Below, piece by piece: positions 32,987 through 45,620 of a stretch of 64,000 nt of DNA. The stretch's first letter is position 1, and each line of letters begins with the position of its first letter. This stretch comes from Stereum hirsutum FP-91666 SS1 (Eukaryota > Basidiomycota > Agaricomycetes > Russulales > Stereaceae): positions 1,466,313 through 1,530,312 of the forward strand of contig NW_006763139.1 in assembly GCF_000264905.1 (NCBI RefSeq), in the 5' to 3' direction. The position numbers and the translations under genes were made by a program. Below the pieces are notes generated by a model, which saw nothing but the letters and a program-made list of their open reading frames with translations, searched no databases and was not told the origin of the DNA.

Positions 32987-34299
32987 ACAAAGCTAGAGCC
33001 GAAGATTGAACAAGACAAGACAAGTACAGGCTATATGGGTGTAACTCAGCGTGGAAATCCAACGCAAAGTTGAGTGGCGGCCTTCGAACCGGCGGCGAGA
33101 CAGGGCCTCCACTGACGATCGCGCCACGCGACTTCCATTTCCGTGATCGTCTGGCTCAGCGCAAAGCGCCATCTCAACTGGGCGCACCGGCATCCCGGCA
33201 ACTGGGTGGCGTGTCAATCTCTGGCGCCGGTTTAGTCTCCCCATCCTTGTTCCCGGGGTCCCAGTCCTCTCTCCAGTCTTCTCTTCCCTTGCCCCTTGCT
33301 CCCAACTCGCTCCGTCAGCCTTTCTTTTTTCCGCGCTAAACTTGCGCAACGCATCCGCATCTCTTCTCTGCCTCGCTCTTCTTCTGATGCTGTTAGACTA
33401 TGCTGCGCTCATGAGAAAATATGTCCACGGAACGAGAATCTCATGACAGGAGCGTTGTAAACACCGGAGACGGGCGTCTCTCGATGGTTCATTGCCCTGG
33501 GCTTCTCGCGAACTCGAGACGCTGGCCGCGCACAATACAATGGGAGTGAGCATGTGGGCGGCATCCTATCACTCCTATCATCTTCTCCCTCCTGGCTCAT
33601 CATCTCTTGTCGCCAAATATGGCCGTGCATCTGGACGCGAGCAGCCCGTCCTCTGGGCTTCGAACCTCGGTGCTCCAACGCGTCCGACTCCCAGGAGGCA
33701 CGCCACTCGCACTGATTTAGATCAGAAGGAAGTTGAACGACACAAAAAGAAGGGCAGTGCCAGCCTGTACTTGGCTGCCTGCCTGCGTGTCCGAGTCTGC
33801 CACGATTCAGAAGGCCTTTGCACAGCGAATAGCGAATAGATAAGTTATCGATTACAAACTCAAAACCCAAACGAAACCATGCCTGCTATGTACATGGGTG
33901 GCGAAGACAATTACATGGTGCTGAACATACAGTCCGAACGAAACGCGAGGCTCGCTGAAAGGGAGAACTGCATCAGATAACGAAAACAAATAGACTAGCT
34001 AGTACTCGGTCTGATCAACATCACCATCGACACGAGGAAGAACAAAGGGAAGAAAGACTTTTCGTTTGAGTGGCAGGACAGGAACGTACGACAACAGCGC
34101 AGAGCAATACGAAAAAGATACGAAAACAGGTCAAAGCACGAGGACGAACAAGATAACACGACGCAAACACGACGGACGAACAAAGGAAAGATACACGGTA
34201 AGCAAGCGGAGTGGCACAAAAAAAGACAACACGAGGTCCGATCTACTTTATTAAGGCTACGATCAAAGCCGAGGGGAGTGGCGCGATGGCGGGTCTAGC
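32987..34299. other. Long intergenic region upstream of MIX23
   Basis: 1.3 kb. The right part is the 3' UTR of the zinc-finger gene. Open frames exist on both strands (up to 153 codons at 33409-33870, minus) but they carry no recognisable motif, have many Arg/Ser/Pro codons and lack good splice partners. I see no supported gene. Confidence 0.5.
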
Positions 34300-36451
34300 C
34301 TATTCATGTTCAACGGAGGTGACGGAGGGACTACTGGAACTCGATATGCTGAATGCGACCGACTCATGTGGAGCGAGGTGGCCATTGTCGGCTTTGAACT
34401 TCTTATGGCTCTTTGAAGGGCGATAGGCATGATGCCTCGTCATGTGTTTATGCCTCTTGGAAGGATCTTTGAACCTCTCGCCACAAAAATTGCAGGCGTG
34501 AGGCTCCTCGCCTGTGTGAGTGTTCAAGTGGCAGCCTTCAAAAGATTATGAAGTGTGAGGACTTTGTCGAGCGCGAAAAAGACAAAGGCACAACGCACCT
34601 GCGACATTGCTGCGCTGGGTGAAAGTCTTCCCGCACCAGGTGCACATGAAGCGCTTGATCTTCCTACAGTGCCACGAAAAACCGACATCAGCGCGGGAAC
34701 CAAAGAAATCGGAAGAAAGGTGACTTACAGATGGGTGGCCTCGATATGGCGCTTGACGAGATGCTTCTTCGAGGAGTATTCGCAGATAGCGGTCTCCCCA
34801 TTCTTCCTCGTCTCCCAGGTACAACACCACGGGGCACTCGAGCCCTCCCTCGTCTTCTCCACATGCTTCAACCATTCCTTCGCATCGTAAGGAATAGGCA
34901 GCTCGACAACCTCGAGCTTGACTCCGTCTTCATTGTAGAAGAAGCCATCATCGTCCGAATTCAAGTTGCCGTCACTGCCGACGGTGGAGGGAGGTCTAGT
35001 GGTGGTTTTAGCAGCGACGGCGGCGCGCACATCAGAAGCCGAAGCTTCGGCGGGACGAGAAGCCTTGCAATTGGTGGCCTTCGCCGCCGAAGGACGACGC
35101 GCGTCCCGGGCGGACTTCGACGTGGCCTCCGTCACCATGGTGTCCGGCGTCGACCGTTCTCCGCTGTCGCGGGAAACAAAGCATCATCTGAATTAGTATA
35201 CGTACTCGGGCGTGACGAAAGGGCAAAGACGCGCGAGGCCCAAGCGAAGGGATCATTGAAACTGACCTGGACTCTTCCGAATCTGGGCGATATTCGTCGC
35301 TGTCACCATCAGAAGACCCGTCTTTGTCCCTGAAAATAACATTGACCAATGAATGAGTTGTCGAGAACAAAGGAGCGGATCATTTATAATTCAGGTACTC
35401 ACTCGAAGTCCGCAGGGAGCTTGCGCTTTACGGGAATCTCAGAGCGGCGCACTTCTGTGCGACTGTCAGGACGGACTGGGTTAGCATGCCCGCCGATCTC
35501 AATAAATAACTAAAGAAGACGTACGTGGTATAGCGGGAGTTACGCTCCTCGCGATCGTGCACAGGCCTAGAAGGTGCGCTATAAGGTCGGGACGTCACAG
35601 AAGGTGGCGGGGGAGGAGGGTATGAATAGGAGAACGGCTGCGAGGTCGGAGGATAGTATTGAGGCGAAGGTGGGGAATGATAGCGGGAATGCCTCTCCTC
35701 TTCGTGAGAGGTGTGGCGCTCCGACGGGGCTCGACAGCTCTCGTAAGGGCAGCAACTAATTCATACATGTCAGACAAAGGAAGGTATATACTGTGATCAT
35801 AAACTACCAACCTATCAGTGCACTCGGCACACGGAACGGCTTCAGGAGCACGTCGCGATGAGTGGCTAGAGTGCCTGTCTTGGTACCCATACCTGGTCGG
35901 GTCAAGGTAGCTGGAAGGCCGTCTATGTACCACGGGTGGCGTCAACATGAGGTTCAAGGTAAGTATCACTGCCAATGATATCACTCACTGATAGTGCGCA
36001 TCTCTGAGAACCCTTCGAAGTGCGTCTTGTCTGGCATCGGCGTGCTCTGGGCTCACGTCGGAAGCGTAACGAGATGATGAGATTGCGGTCGAGTCGGATG
36101 GGTGGCGTGGGTTGATTCCCTCGTTCCTCAAGTGCTCGCGAAGAGGTGGAAGTGATCTATCACTATGTTGCGAGTCACCTCGCTTGCAAATGCTCGGGAG
36201 GGGTCTAAGGAACAAAGGATTTTGTTAGTTCACGGGTGGCGCAGGGGGTGTGGTCATAGAAGCATCGAGTGAAGTATATATCGTTGATGAAGGGCATCGA
36301 GAGGTGCAACCCCTTTGTCGTTGACGATGAGAATACAGGTGAGTACTCACGAGTATGAATAGCTAGTGTCTTCAGACGACATTGAGACGACGCTCGGTGA
36401 AGGGGATGGGCGGTTCATAGGACGAAATTCGCGCTCCGGGTACAGGGACAT
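34300..36451 (-). CDS. C2H2 zinc-finger transcription regulator
   Basis: Start ATG at 36451 (MSLYPEREFRPMNRPSPSPS). About nine short exons encode a long disordered N-terminus rich in Ser, Pro and Arg (PPSPQYYPPTSQPFSYSPPPPP). A small Cys cluster (CAEC...CC) lies in the middle, an acidic stretch after it (DKDGSSDGDSDEYRPDSEES), and at the C-terminus three zinc fingers: CCTW...ICEYSSKKHLVKRHIEATH, then MCTWCGKTFTQRSN...HLNTH, then HACNFCGERFKDPSKRHKHMTRHH. The TGEEPHAC linker is the usual C2H2 linker. Finger two has one extra residue at its splice join (VAGCHLNTH). It probably binds DNA in the nucleus; target genes unknown. Confidence 0.82.
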
Positions 36452-37446
36452 GGCGAAGGAGGGAAAAGATGTTAAAGAAGCGAGGAGGATCCTCGCGCGC
36501 TCTTAAAGGGCTGAGTGACACCATCGAGCGCCTCCGGGGGGCGGCCTCGCACGAGTGTGACTCCGGGAAACAAGAAGGTAAGGGAGCAGGCCTCAGGCCT
36601 GAGATTCGAACGCTCGCCTTCGAACTTCCTTTTCCGTCACAATGATGGGCATCACGCCGGGTGAACGTCCGTTGTGTTCGAGAGCCTAAACAATTATTCG
36701 GGAGATCTGAGCCGAAGGCCCAAGTAACGAGAGGGAAGGGACCCCGTCGACCGAGCTAAGCGAACTACAAGGGACACCATATACAGAGCGCCCCGTGGCC
36801 GTTCGATCGATGCGATGGGTCTTTGCCCAGCTGGAAAGTAGACGCCTACATCTCAATTTCCTCCTCGGTATTAGAGGTCCCAGCTCGGAACTCCTTGCTG
36901 CTTCCAGGCTCTTATTTACGTGTCGCACGCCTGTGGCACAAGGCCAGGAACCAGGGATCGCATGACTATTTCTTCGGGCTTCGAACGCGCCGTCCCCAGC
37001 CGAACATACGATAGGCAGCAGCGCAGGCTGGCTCGCAAGTCCTCGGATACGAGAAATATGTTACGAAAGACAGTAAGCCGGCGCCAACCACTCATCATCA
37101 CCAGATGCAAAAGATGATCGAAGGTGGGAGGGGCAAACTCATGGGCGAAGATGGCGATAGATAACCTGCCGTTTGGCAAGTAGAAGAGGCAGTATACAAT
37201 TGGGAAGCGTTCTGGGTGGAACAGGACAGATAATCGAGCCTAATCCCTAACCAGTGATGGCGACGGATTCGACGTGAGAAGTTAGATACCATAAGAGGGG
37301 AGCGCCACTCACCCGCGATACACAAGGACCCATCGCGACGAGTTGTTCGACGCGAGTTTTGCGTTTGAGTTGTGAGATCCAAATACAACACACCAAATAC
37401 ATTGGAAATAGAAAAAGAGAGAAAGCGGAGGGAGAGATCTGCTTCT
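36452..37446. other. Intergenic between two minus-strand genes
   Basis: About 1 kb with the promoter of the zinc-finger gene and the 3' region of the next gene. Around 36590-36635 are two TTCGAA-bearing stretches near a GGCCTCAGGCC palindrome, but they do not make a tRNA. One minus frame of 87 codons (36916-37179) has no ATG. No gene seen. Confidence 0.45.
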
Positions 37447-38285
37447 TCACGACTGATCGTCAGCTGTACCTGTTACAGCCCCAGGGAAATTCGCCGTACT
37501 CCAGTCTTCTTCGGCATTGACTTCTGGAATGGGACTGGAGTCTCTCGTGCCGTCTCTCGGGGCAGTGGTGCCGAAAAGACCAGCAGGCATAGAGCGAGTC
37601 TGCCTGAAAGACTCCGAGGCTGTCCGTGGGAGTTGCTTCGTTGGTCGGGGTAAAGCAAAGGACTCGCCGGCGACGCCATTCGTCCCAACTTTCTCCTCGC
37701 CAACACCATCACCAATCTGCGCATCAACTCCTCCATCACGACCTGTTTCATCTTCAACCTCTTCTGCTATGGGGCGCTTGAGGACAGATGAGGATGACGC
37801 AGCTCCAGGCCTTCCCTGCGACTGAGCATAAACCTGTTCGAGAGTATCGTTCGCGGAGCAGAATATGGAGGGGCGCCCTCCATATAGTACGTGAGGGCTC
37901 GATGCCGTGCGAGAGAACGTTCGCGGGGAAGATGCGGAAAGCCTCGAGCGATCTGTGGCGTATCCTTCGTTCACGCCTGTAAGTAACGAGGAATTTGAAT
38001 CAGCTATGCCACTGGCAGCTTGTTGAGACGCGTATTTACGCGTCTTTTTGCAAAACGAAGTAAACTCACTCCTCCTGACGCGTGATCCTACGTTTTGGAG
38101 TCCCAGCAACAGGTCGGCGGGAAGGCTGTTGTAATTGTGCAGACGCGTCGAACAATTAGAAGACCAACACATCGGACCGAATATTACGGATATACTCACC
38201 GATCATGAGCAGAGCTAGTAAAAGAAGTCGTCCTGGACGCCTGTCCTTCCTCTGTAAAAACGCGCTTAGCAGGATTACTGTCCAT
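37447..38285 (-). CDS. Disordered protein of unknown function
   Basis: Proposed start at 38285 (MDSNPAKRVFTEEGQASRTT), exon 1 to 38200, a 74-nt intron with consensus ends, then exon 2 from 38125 to the stop at 37447. About 255 residues. An optional second intron (38069-37977, 93 nt, frame-neutral, GTGAGT...TTACAG) would remove 31 residues. The protein is low in hydrophobics, rich in Ser, Arg, Pro and Glu (SRLSASSPRTFSRTASSP, LKRPIAEEVEDETGRDGG). SP/RS motifs suggest phosphorylation. No domain recognised. The C-terminus may be extended by splicing that I cannot see. Confidence 0.5.
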
Positions 38286-38887
38286 TGTGGCTGACAGCGT
38301 AAGAGCGGAAGTCGTGCAGTGGGATTCGTCGAATAGGCGCGCGTCGAATACGTGAGCCCAAGCGACTGCGAGTTGAAATTGGCCGGATTGGGTGGCGTGA
38401 TCTCACGCGCCTTCCGGGCGGCAAGCCGATGGAAATGGCGCCACACTTTGATAGACGCCGAGGTCCAGGAGACGGGTGGAGCCTCTCTGGTTCCCGAGAC
38501 ACCCACAAACCACCTACGACTTGTTGATCATCCACGGCGGGTCAAACTCGAGGATACCGAAGTGATTTGATGCTTTCAATGATTTGCAAAAAAAAATGGC
38601 TAATACATTACTATTGGTGAGTGCGGAAGTATTATACAGTCAGTGCGTCTTCTAAGCACTGGGTGGCGCTCGAGAAGATACAAATGATGCCGTATAGCTA
38701 CAGGGTCGTTCAATACAGGAAGTGCAGAGGATGCCCAGCCAGTCCGAATGTCTCAAAAGAACAACCAATCAGCCCACATGGTCACAACTACTCGATCCAA
38801 AACACTACCAATTGTCGCTTCTATGCCTGATGCCTGATTCCTGGTCGCCCATCTGATGACCCACCGCACAGAACCCCGAAATCCCAA
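38286..38887. other. Intergenic upstream of the disordered-protein gene
   Basis: Promoter region of the gene on its left and the 3' UTR of the HMG-box gene. Frames here look coding-like for up to 116 codons on the minus strand but start from non-ATG codons. No gene is supported. Confidence 0.45.
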
Positions 38888-40875
38888 TCATTCTTCCCAT
38901 TCCTCTGTCCCTCCCTCCACTTCCTGAAACCCTCCTTGCTCGAAACTCGCGCCATCATCACCGCCGTCGTTGTGGACCCCCTGAGGCACTGCGCGAACAT
39001 GTTCTATCCCAGCTGCCAGAGCCATGGAAAGTCGCTGAAACGCGGCATCATCTTCTCGGTCATCGTCGTCGTCGTATCCATAATTATCCAGAAAGAAAGA
39101 GAGATCAGATGGTAGAGGTATCGCTTGTTGTGGTGGTCGATCCGTGGCTGAATCTGCGAGTCGTGATTGTTGATCACCGTTCGGCTCTTGCACTGGGGCC
39201 ACTGTGATTGAGCTTGACTCAGCTTCATGCTCTCGAGCGATATCGGGTGAATACAAATGTGTAAAGGTCGCGACGTAAGGGTCCACAAGCGCGGTCGTAT
39301 GAGAGGGTACGACTGTGGTTGGTTGAGATGGTTGAGCAGCGGTCGGATATTGATGTGACGTCGAGGCCGTGACGGGCGGGTCGACTTGAAGGGGTTGCAT
39401 GGGGACGTAGCCACCATATTGTCCGTGGTCTGCGAAGGTATGTAGAATGGAGTCTATTGAGATAGGAGGGGCAGGCCCTTGGTCGGGATCGAGTAGGAAG
39501 TTATCGGGATTCAAAGCGTGCGATGGACACGGAACGTTAGGCGGGAACCAGAGAGGCCCTCCATGGAGTGGATACGGATTTGTGGTGTGGTATGACTGGT
39601 GTGGATGGGCAGCTTGGTACGATGCTGGAGCCGCGGTGTGATGAGTAGGTGGACTACCTTGCGAGTATGAAGGTCCTGCGACGGCAAACCCTGACGGTTG
39701 GACATTATTGTGACGAGGATGAGGTGGCTGGAAGCCCGAACTGAATGCGGAGGTATAGTCGTAGGGGGTTGAATTTGTTGAAATATACGAATTTACAGGA
39801 TTAGGTACGGATCCTTCTGGATGGACAGGCGGATATGTAGACGGATATGCTGACCAGGTATTGTGAGGGTGGCGGAGGGACGGAGAATTCGAAGAGCCTA
39901 GGTTATACCGTGACTGCATACGGAGCTCGGCGGCCTGTTGATTATCTGGATATGCGACGGAACGCTGCGGCTGGGCTATTTGAATGCTTGAATGCGGTGG
40001 ATTGTAAGTGTGCGAACCCTGAGGTGCCGTCCGTGTAGTGTAACGCCCGTCAGAGGATGCATTCGAGGAGTACGTGCGAGGGGGCAAGTGGAGATCCACA
40101 TGTGACGACGGTGTGATTTGTGGCGGTGGCTCCTGAATGGAAGTATGGGAAGACGGTAGGTGAAGGGGGGCTCGATGTTGATTATGATGTACAGTCGTCG
40201 GGGTCGATGCATGATATACTCTATCAGTGTGGGATACGGAGCCAGGGTGTTTGTCGTGTTTAGAGCGTTTGGCGTTCTTCGCGGGCCCTTCGTCGTCGTT
40301 GTGAATGCGCTTGGAACTCCGAGAAGACTGGGGAGATTGCGAGCCTCGAGGTTTGGGATAAGATACGGGCTTCTTCTGGAGCGTGGAGGATTCGCGAGCG
40401 CGCTGCTTGGACTTGGGACGTGATTTCTTCGCCTCAGTCTCCAACGCATGCTGAGCGTATAGATTATTCGATTAGTAAGATATATTGAACTGAGAGTCAT
40501 AAAGAAGCACACCTTTGCTTTCTTCTCCTTCTTCTGCGGTCTGTACTTGTAGCCTGGCCAAACCTTCGCGTGCTTAATCTTCATCCACCGTTGGAGGCTC
40601 TTCCAGAATTCCCTTTCAGTCTCATCCTGAGGGATGTGTTTCAGATTACCAACGGCCATGTTGCGAAGGAAAAAGCTGTTGCAAGCTCGCGGAGGGTGGC
40701 CTCCTCTCTCTCGTCTTAAGTCACCAGAGTCGTATGCCTTCATCTTGTTACATCCACGGACGTAGAGCCGAGCGTACACACGAGGATTACATTTTCGCCC
40801 CTTCATCTTCAGGATCTCCAGAAACATTGGGTAGTCAAAGTCGTAGGGCTTGGGCTTGGGCTTGGGCTTGGGCAT
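38888..40875 (-). CDS. HMG-box protein with long disordered tail
   Basis: Start ATG at 40875. The N-terminus MPKPKPKPKPYDFDYP comes from a GGGCTT hexanucleotide repeat. An HMG-like DNA-binding box follows at about residues 50-115: HPPRACNSFFLRNMAVGNL, then ETEREFWKSLQRWMKIKHAKVWPGYKYRPQKKEKKAK. The W...W..K and YKYRPQK ending are typical of MATA/SOX-type HMG boxes. One intron (40511-40445) joins KAK to HALETEAKKSRPK, a basic tail likely acting as nuclear signal. The rest (about 480 residues) is Pro/His/Ser/Tyr/Gln-rich and ends in an acidic stretch (YGYDDDDDREDD, EEWEE) that could activate transcription. About 640 residues. HMG proteins of this kind include sexual-development regulators, but this role is not shown here. 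Divergent from the Kelch gene. Confidence 0.83.
40846..40869. repeat. GGGCTT hexanucleotide repeat, coding
   Basis: Four exact GGGCTT units plus a diverged GGGCAT on the plus strand. On the minus strand they encode the (Pro-Lys)4 run right after the start Met of the HMG-box protein. Confidence 0.85.
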
Positions 40876-41482
40876 AGCTTCGGGCCAGATGAAAATTGGG
40901 ACTTGAAAGCCTTGACCGTAAGTGAGCTAAATACATGGGGATATTCGACATTGCAAGAGCTCAAAGGGGGAGAGACAATAGTCGACGAGGCGGTATGAAT
41001 ATCCCGAGACAAGACAGAAAGCCATGGACTATCGACTAGAAATAAGCAGGAGTCGTTTCGGGAACAGGGATGGCTTGAGGGGATCAGCGGAGTTACATAG
41101 GAACAGAACAACTGCAAACATGAACCAGCGTCAGATTGGCTGATCGGGGCCAGAGGAACGCATCAATGGATCATGTTTGCAGCCGCATTCGACGAACTCC
41201 GTAGAGAAAGCGCTGGACGTGTTTGTTCTGAGGACAAAAGAGGGGTGAGTGGCGAGAAGGAAGGAGCAAAGGGCGTTCCCAGGAAGGTCGCGGAGTGGCG
41301 CCGGCAGCTCGGCATGGGCATGGAAGGCCGGAGGGATGGCGGGAATCGGTTGTGGGCGTGTCTAAGTGCTCGCCAGCTCGATTGACTGCTGGGCACCTTC
41401 CCCCACGTCCACGACGGCCACCACCAGGCCAGGCTGCGGCCTGTACTTACCTATAGCCACACTAGTTCAAGTTCAGATAGCG
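40876..41482. promoter_or_regulatory. Divergent promoter, HMG-box gene / Kelch gene
   Basis: 607 bp between outward-facing starts. No TATA box is obvious. Upstream minus frames could extend the HMG gene by a 5' exon (frame continues into 41117) but lack conserved sequence. Confidence 0.45.
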
Positions 41483-44400
41483 ATGACCGCGACGTTCCCT
41501 GCTTCTCATTCGATATTTGCCATTGTCTTTGCTTCATACCTCCTCCGCGGTTTTGCACAGTCGATCTCATCCGATACTCCAGTTCCCCCCTTGCAGTGGA
41601 TAAACCTCACAGGTCTCGTATCTGGATCTTCTCCCCCCGCCCTCAAAGACGCTTCAATTGGATATGATGAATCGGCCCGTACCTTAATCATATTCGGAGG
41701 AGAGTCTCAAGCCGGAATACCTCAGAGTGGTACTCATCTGTGCGTCACTTCCGTTTCATCCCACGGTGCATCATAATAAACTCTTGAAACACAAAGTCTC
41801 AACCTGGATACACTGACCTGGTCAAATCCTACTCCACCGAACGGCTTGGATGATTCCCCACCTGCAAGAAGTGCTGCCATCAGCGGAGGTGACTTCGCGG
41901 CTAGCTTGTTCGTCTTTCTACTCTATCAATCTTTACTTTTTCTGACCATCTGTATCAGCCGAAGTGCTCATATTGTCATCGGAGGAATGGGGACCAGCGG
42001 TCCGCTGAACGATGTCTGGGTTCGTATATTGTTTATCGTTGTGGCACTGTGGCGCTCATAACCTCCGCCACACACAGGCCTTTGACTACATCAACCAATT
42101 CTGGCATCAAGTAAATACCGAGGGCGGTCCTTCCAGATCCCACGCAGTGGGTGGGAAGGATCTTCGCGTTTCATTTAACAATACCGCATCTCCCGTCAAC
42201 ACCTTCTATCTTGCCGGTGGCATCGATAGTTCTGGCCCGGTCTCCCTCTCTGACACCTGGCAACTGCAGCTCTCAGGGACACTATCCTCGAACCTGCCTG
42301 ACTCTCTCGACGGTTCATGGTCTCAGACGACCTTGGACAGCTCTTCGATTGAGGCACTCTCTGGTCTAGGAGGAACTGTTGTCCAACAAGAAGTAGTTGC
42401 AATTGGCGGGTGCACAGGAACTAGCAATGCCACGGCATCCTGCGCCTCACAAGTCTCATATGTCATTAACCTCTCGAACGATGGCATTACAAACCCTGCC
42501 ACCTGCGTAGCCCCACGAATAGGAGCAGCTGTCGCTGCGAATCAGAACAGCGTCTTGTCAAACTTCGGCTCCCAGGTTTTCGTCGTCTCAGGACTGTTTG
42601 ACATGTCGCTTTGGGACGACGGTGGAGGATCTGAAAAAGGCGAAGTGGTAAGTATAGCTCTACTAACCATCAAACGACGAAGCTAACTTCTACTTAAAGG
42701 ATGTTCTGGACATCAGCGCCGGCTCATGGTCCCGAATCCTACCCTCAGGCGATCCTGGAGACAGTAACAATCCCGCTTTTCCTTCAGCCCGCGAAGGAGC
42801 TTCCACTCTATCTTTCACTTCTGGGCTTGTCGGTACATCGCGTTCTTCGTCTTCCGATACGATCATGTATGGAGGCCGAGATGCGTCCGGCAACTATCTC
42901 TCGGAACTGTGGCTCCTCAGGGCCTACAACGGTTCTATTACGCAGTCGAACCAGAAATGGTCCGGGTTCGGTTCAGGGACGTTACAGACAGGAGTCGACG
43001 CTGACGGCGAAGGTGTCACAATCCAATATTTGACAAACTGCGTTAGCGCCATCGCGCCGTCATCCACCACTGCGTCTCACCAGTCCTCGGCTTCAGCCAC
43101 CGGTACAGCGTCTACGGCGCCACCGACTTCGTCCTCTGGTCCATCGACAAGCGCCGTCACATTTAACACCTCGCTCCTTCACAAGCTCCTATCGCCCGCC
43201 TCTATTGTCCTTTTACTTCCATCCACCCTACTCTACCGATTGGGCCTGCCATCTACCACAGCTGCACAGCCGTCTCCTCGGCTAGTGACGCTGAAATACC
43301 TCGCTATCTTGATTGGAGTGGCAGCCTATGGGATTGGCATAGCAGGCCTCGCTACATCTTTCACTTCTGTATCACAATCGTCCGGGGGCACATCCATCAG
43401 CAGACGCTCCTTCTCCGCGACAGGAAATGTCCTCAAGACAGCCCACGGCAGGGCCGGCCTTGCGCTTTGCGTCGCGCTTTACGGTCTGATCCCCATTCTG
43501 AACTTCTTGTATTACGGGTGGCGACGGATGTACGGCCGTCCGAGAGTAACGATCGAAGAAGAGAAACATAGTCCAGAGAGATCGAATAGGAACTCCACCG
43601 ACACCGCCGAAAAACTCAACTCTACTGCTCTGATGGGATCGAGCGGAAACGGCCATACGACTCCACAGCCAGACCCTGGCTCTTCCTCAGAAAACCGTCC
43701 GCAGCGGAGAAGGCTTCATTCCTGGGGAGGTGGCGGACTGCTCCCCGGGCGCTACAGTAACGAGTTACCTGCGTCAGAGGATAGCGTCACGGCCCCAGAG
43801 TCCACAGAGGCGTCCGGGGGACATCGTGCATTTGAGGTTGTCAATCGTCCACAGCGGTCTCGTCACCAAAGTGCTAGCGCCATAAGCACCATGGCGGACC
43901 ATCGTTCGCGTACACCGGTTACACCGCGCAGCCTCGGAGACGTAAGTTGGCTTCAACGGCGCAGGAGTTTGCATGCGGCAGTGAGTCTAACCCAACCTGT
44001 AGACTTTGAACTTTGAATATCATTCAGACTAATGCCGTTCTGAACTAGGGCGAGCTAGACTATGTCTTATCTCAGATGAACCGCCAGCAGCCGCTAACTC
44101 CTGGAACGGCTGAAGTCCTGAGCACCAGCACGAGGGGCCTAATGAACGAAATCCCCTCACCGCCTCCACGGCCTATAATGCCACCCAAGCTCGAGACCGC
44201 CTTACACCTCCTGTTCCATGCCTTGGTCCTGGCCCTGTGCGTCCTCTCCCTTCAGGCTCTGTGGACGCGGGCACCCAGAGCCACGTTCGCCGTATTCCTG
44301 ATATGGACACTCGCCTTTTACGTCGCCCTCGTTGCGCTCGCATGGTTCGGCCATCCACGTAACTCGTCTCTCTCCGTGCTTCTCAGCCGCTTCGGGGGTG

Positions 44401-44723
44401 GTCATCAATATGCCGCTCCCCCAGCCAACGCATCGACCCCTACCCCTTCACGCCCGTTATCCATAGCTGGCACCGACCAATATCCTTTCCCCACACAAGC
44501 ACAGACACAGAGCCAGGGACCGTACCTCCATCAGCCTATGGTCAGACCTGCGCACGACGATGAGTTCTCAGCTTCGCACGGTGGACATCCTGATGATATC
44601 GAGGAGGATTCGGACGACGATGAGGTGACGAGGCAGCAGAGGATTGAGGACGAGATGGGGAGGAGGGACGTTTCGATTGTTACGGTTCCGAAGCGAAAGC
44701 TTTGGATCACCAATCCTTCATGA
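41483..44723 (+). CDS. Kelch-repeat membrane protein
   Basis: Start MTATFPASHSIFAIVFAS at 41483, a signal peptide. The first half is an extracellular Kelch propeller: TLIIFGGESQAG, LDTLTWSNPTPP, HIVIGGMGTSGPLNDVWAFDY, TFYLAGGIDSSGP, DVLDISAGSWSRILPSGD, TIMYGGRDASGNYLSELW. Typical GG and W..V/L motifs recur about every 50 residues. Then a Ser/Thr-rich stalk (SSTTASHQSSASATGT), hydrophobic segments (LLHKLLSPASIVLLLPSTLLY; LKYLAILIGVAAYGIGIAGL; AGLALCVALYGLIPILNFLYY), a long cytosolic Ser/Arg loop, two further helices (near 44200-44340) and an acidic tail. Seven or so exons; one join (FAASFRSAHIVIGG, near 41910-41954) uses a GTTCGT donor. About 960 residues. Possible cell-surface sensor; function unknown. 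Confidence 0.82.
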
Positions 44724-45620
44724 TCATGTATACAGTGTTTATCTCGTGATTTTTTCTTCTTTTTATGTGTGTTTTCCCTACCCCTGCATCTGCATCTGTC
44801 TCGGTCTCTTCGTGTTCTCTATCCGTTGTTTATCTGCTATCACGTACTCCCTTGAATTATATGCCCACTCTTACTCTTACTCCTCTCCCTCGATCCTTTC
44901 GCCACCGCTTGTCTACTTCGCGACTGTGTTGAGCCCCCCTCCCGCCATTTCTTACCTACGTATGAATACCTACCGCCGCCCCTATAGCTCACGCCCCGAA
45001 CTTCAATCTCTTTAAGTTTCTTGTCACATTCTCCTCACTCATTCTGTGCTTGTATTTACGCTAGCTATACCCGCCCACCTGTCCTCGATGCCTGTCCCTC
45101 TTTCCGCACGATCTCCGTTTCCCTCCCGATGCCAGTGACATAGACATTAACATACCTACATACCTACGGTCGCCTGCTCTTGCACCGACTTGATCGAGTC
45201 CCGATTCCTCGTTGTCGTTGCCTTCCTTCCCCTCGCCCCTTGCATAGTAGTATCCGAACGGACTGATCTATCTATGCAGTTGTACTCATATTTCCTTGAT
45301 GATTGCAATTATATTGTCCCGGCTGCGTTGTACGGTAACCAAAATTGAAGGATGAGTCCGAGTCGAGGATGTCCGATAGGTAAGTAACATGGTATGATGG
45401 ATATGGATAGGCGAGTTGGAGGGGGGGCGTGTCCGTAATTGAGTCCTCAGACCAGATAGATGACCGACGAGAGGGGTGGGTATAGAAGAAAATGTTCGAG
45501 TTATGAAGAGAGGGAAGAACCGATATAAGAAGAAACGAGCTAGGTCCATAGAACAAAAGCAAAAACGAAAACGAAAACGAAAAACAAGATCAAAGAAAAA
45601 GAGAATAGACCAACCGATAC
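44724..45620. other. Intergenic between convergent genes, pyrimidine-rich
   Basis: 3' region of the Kelch gene and the downstream region of the minus-strand gene. T/C-rich, with an ACGAAA-type repeat at about 45555-45590. No gene seen. Confidence 0.5.

Noticed and set aside
33070..33110. Possible tRNA (GGTTCGAA on the minus strand)
   Set aside because: Flanking bases do not form a T stem and no A box lies at the right distance. The same holds for TTCGAA sites near 33660 and 36615.
33409..33870. 153-codon open frame on the minus strand
   Set aside because: No domain, no signal peptide, odd composition and no conserved splice partners; likely chance or UTR.
36916..37179. 87-codon minus frame as last exon of the disordered-protein gene
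   Set aside because: It starts at a TTG, has no matching donor upstream and shows no conserved sequence.
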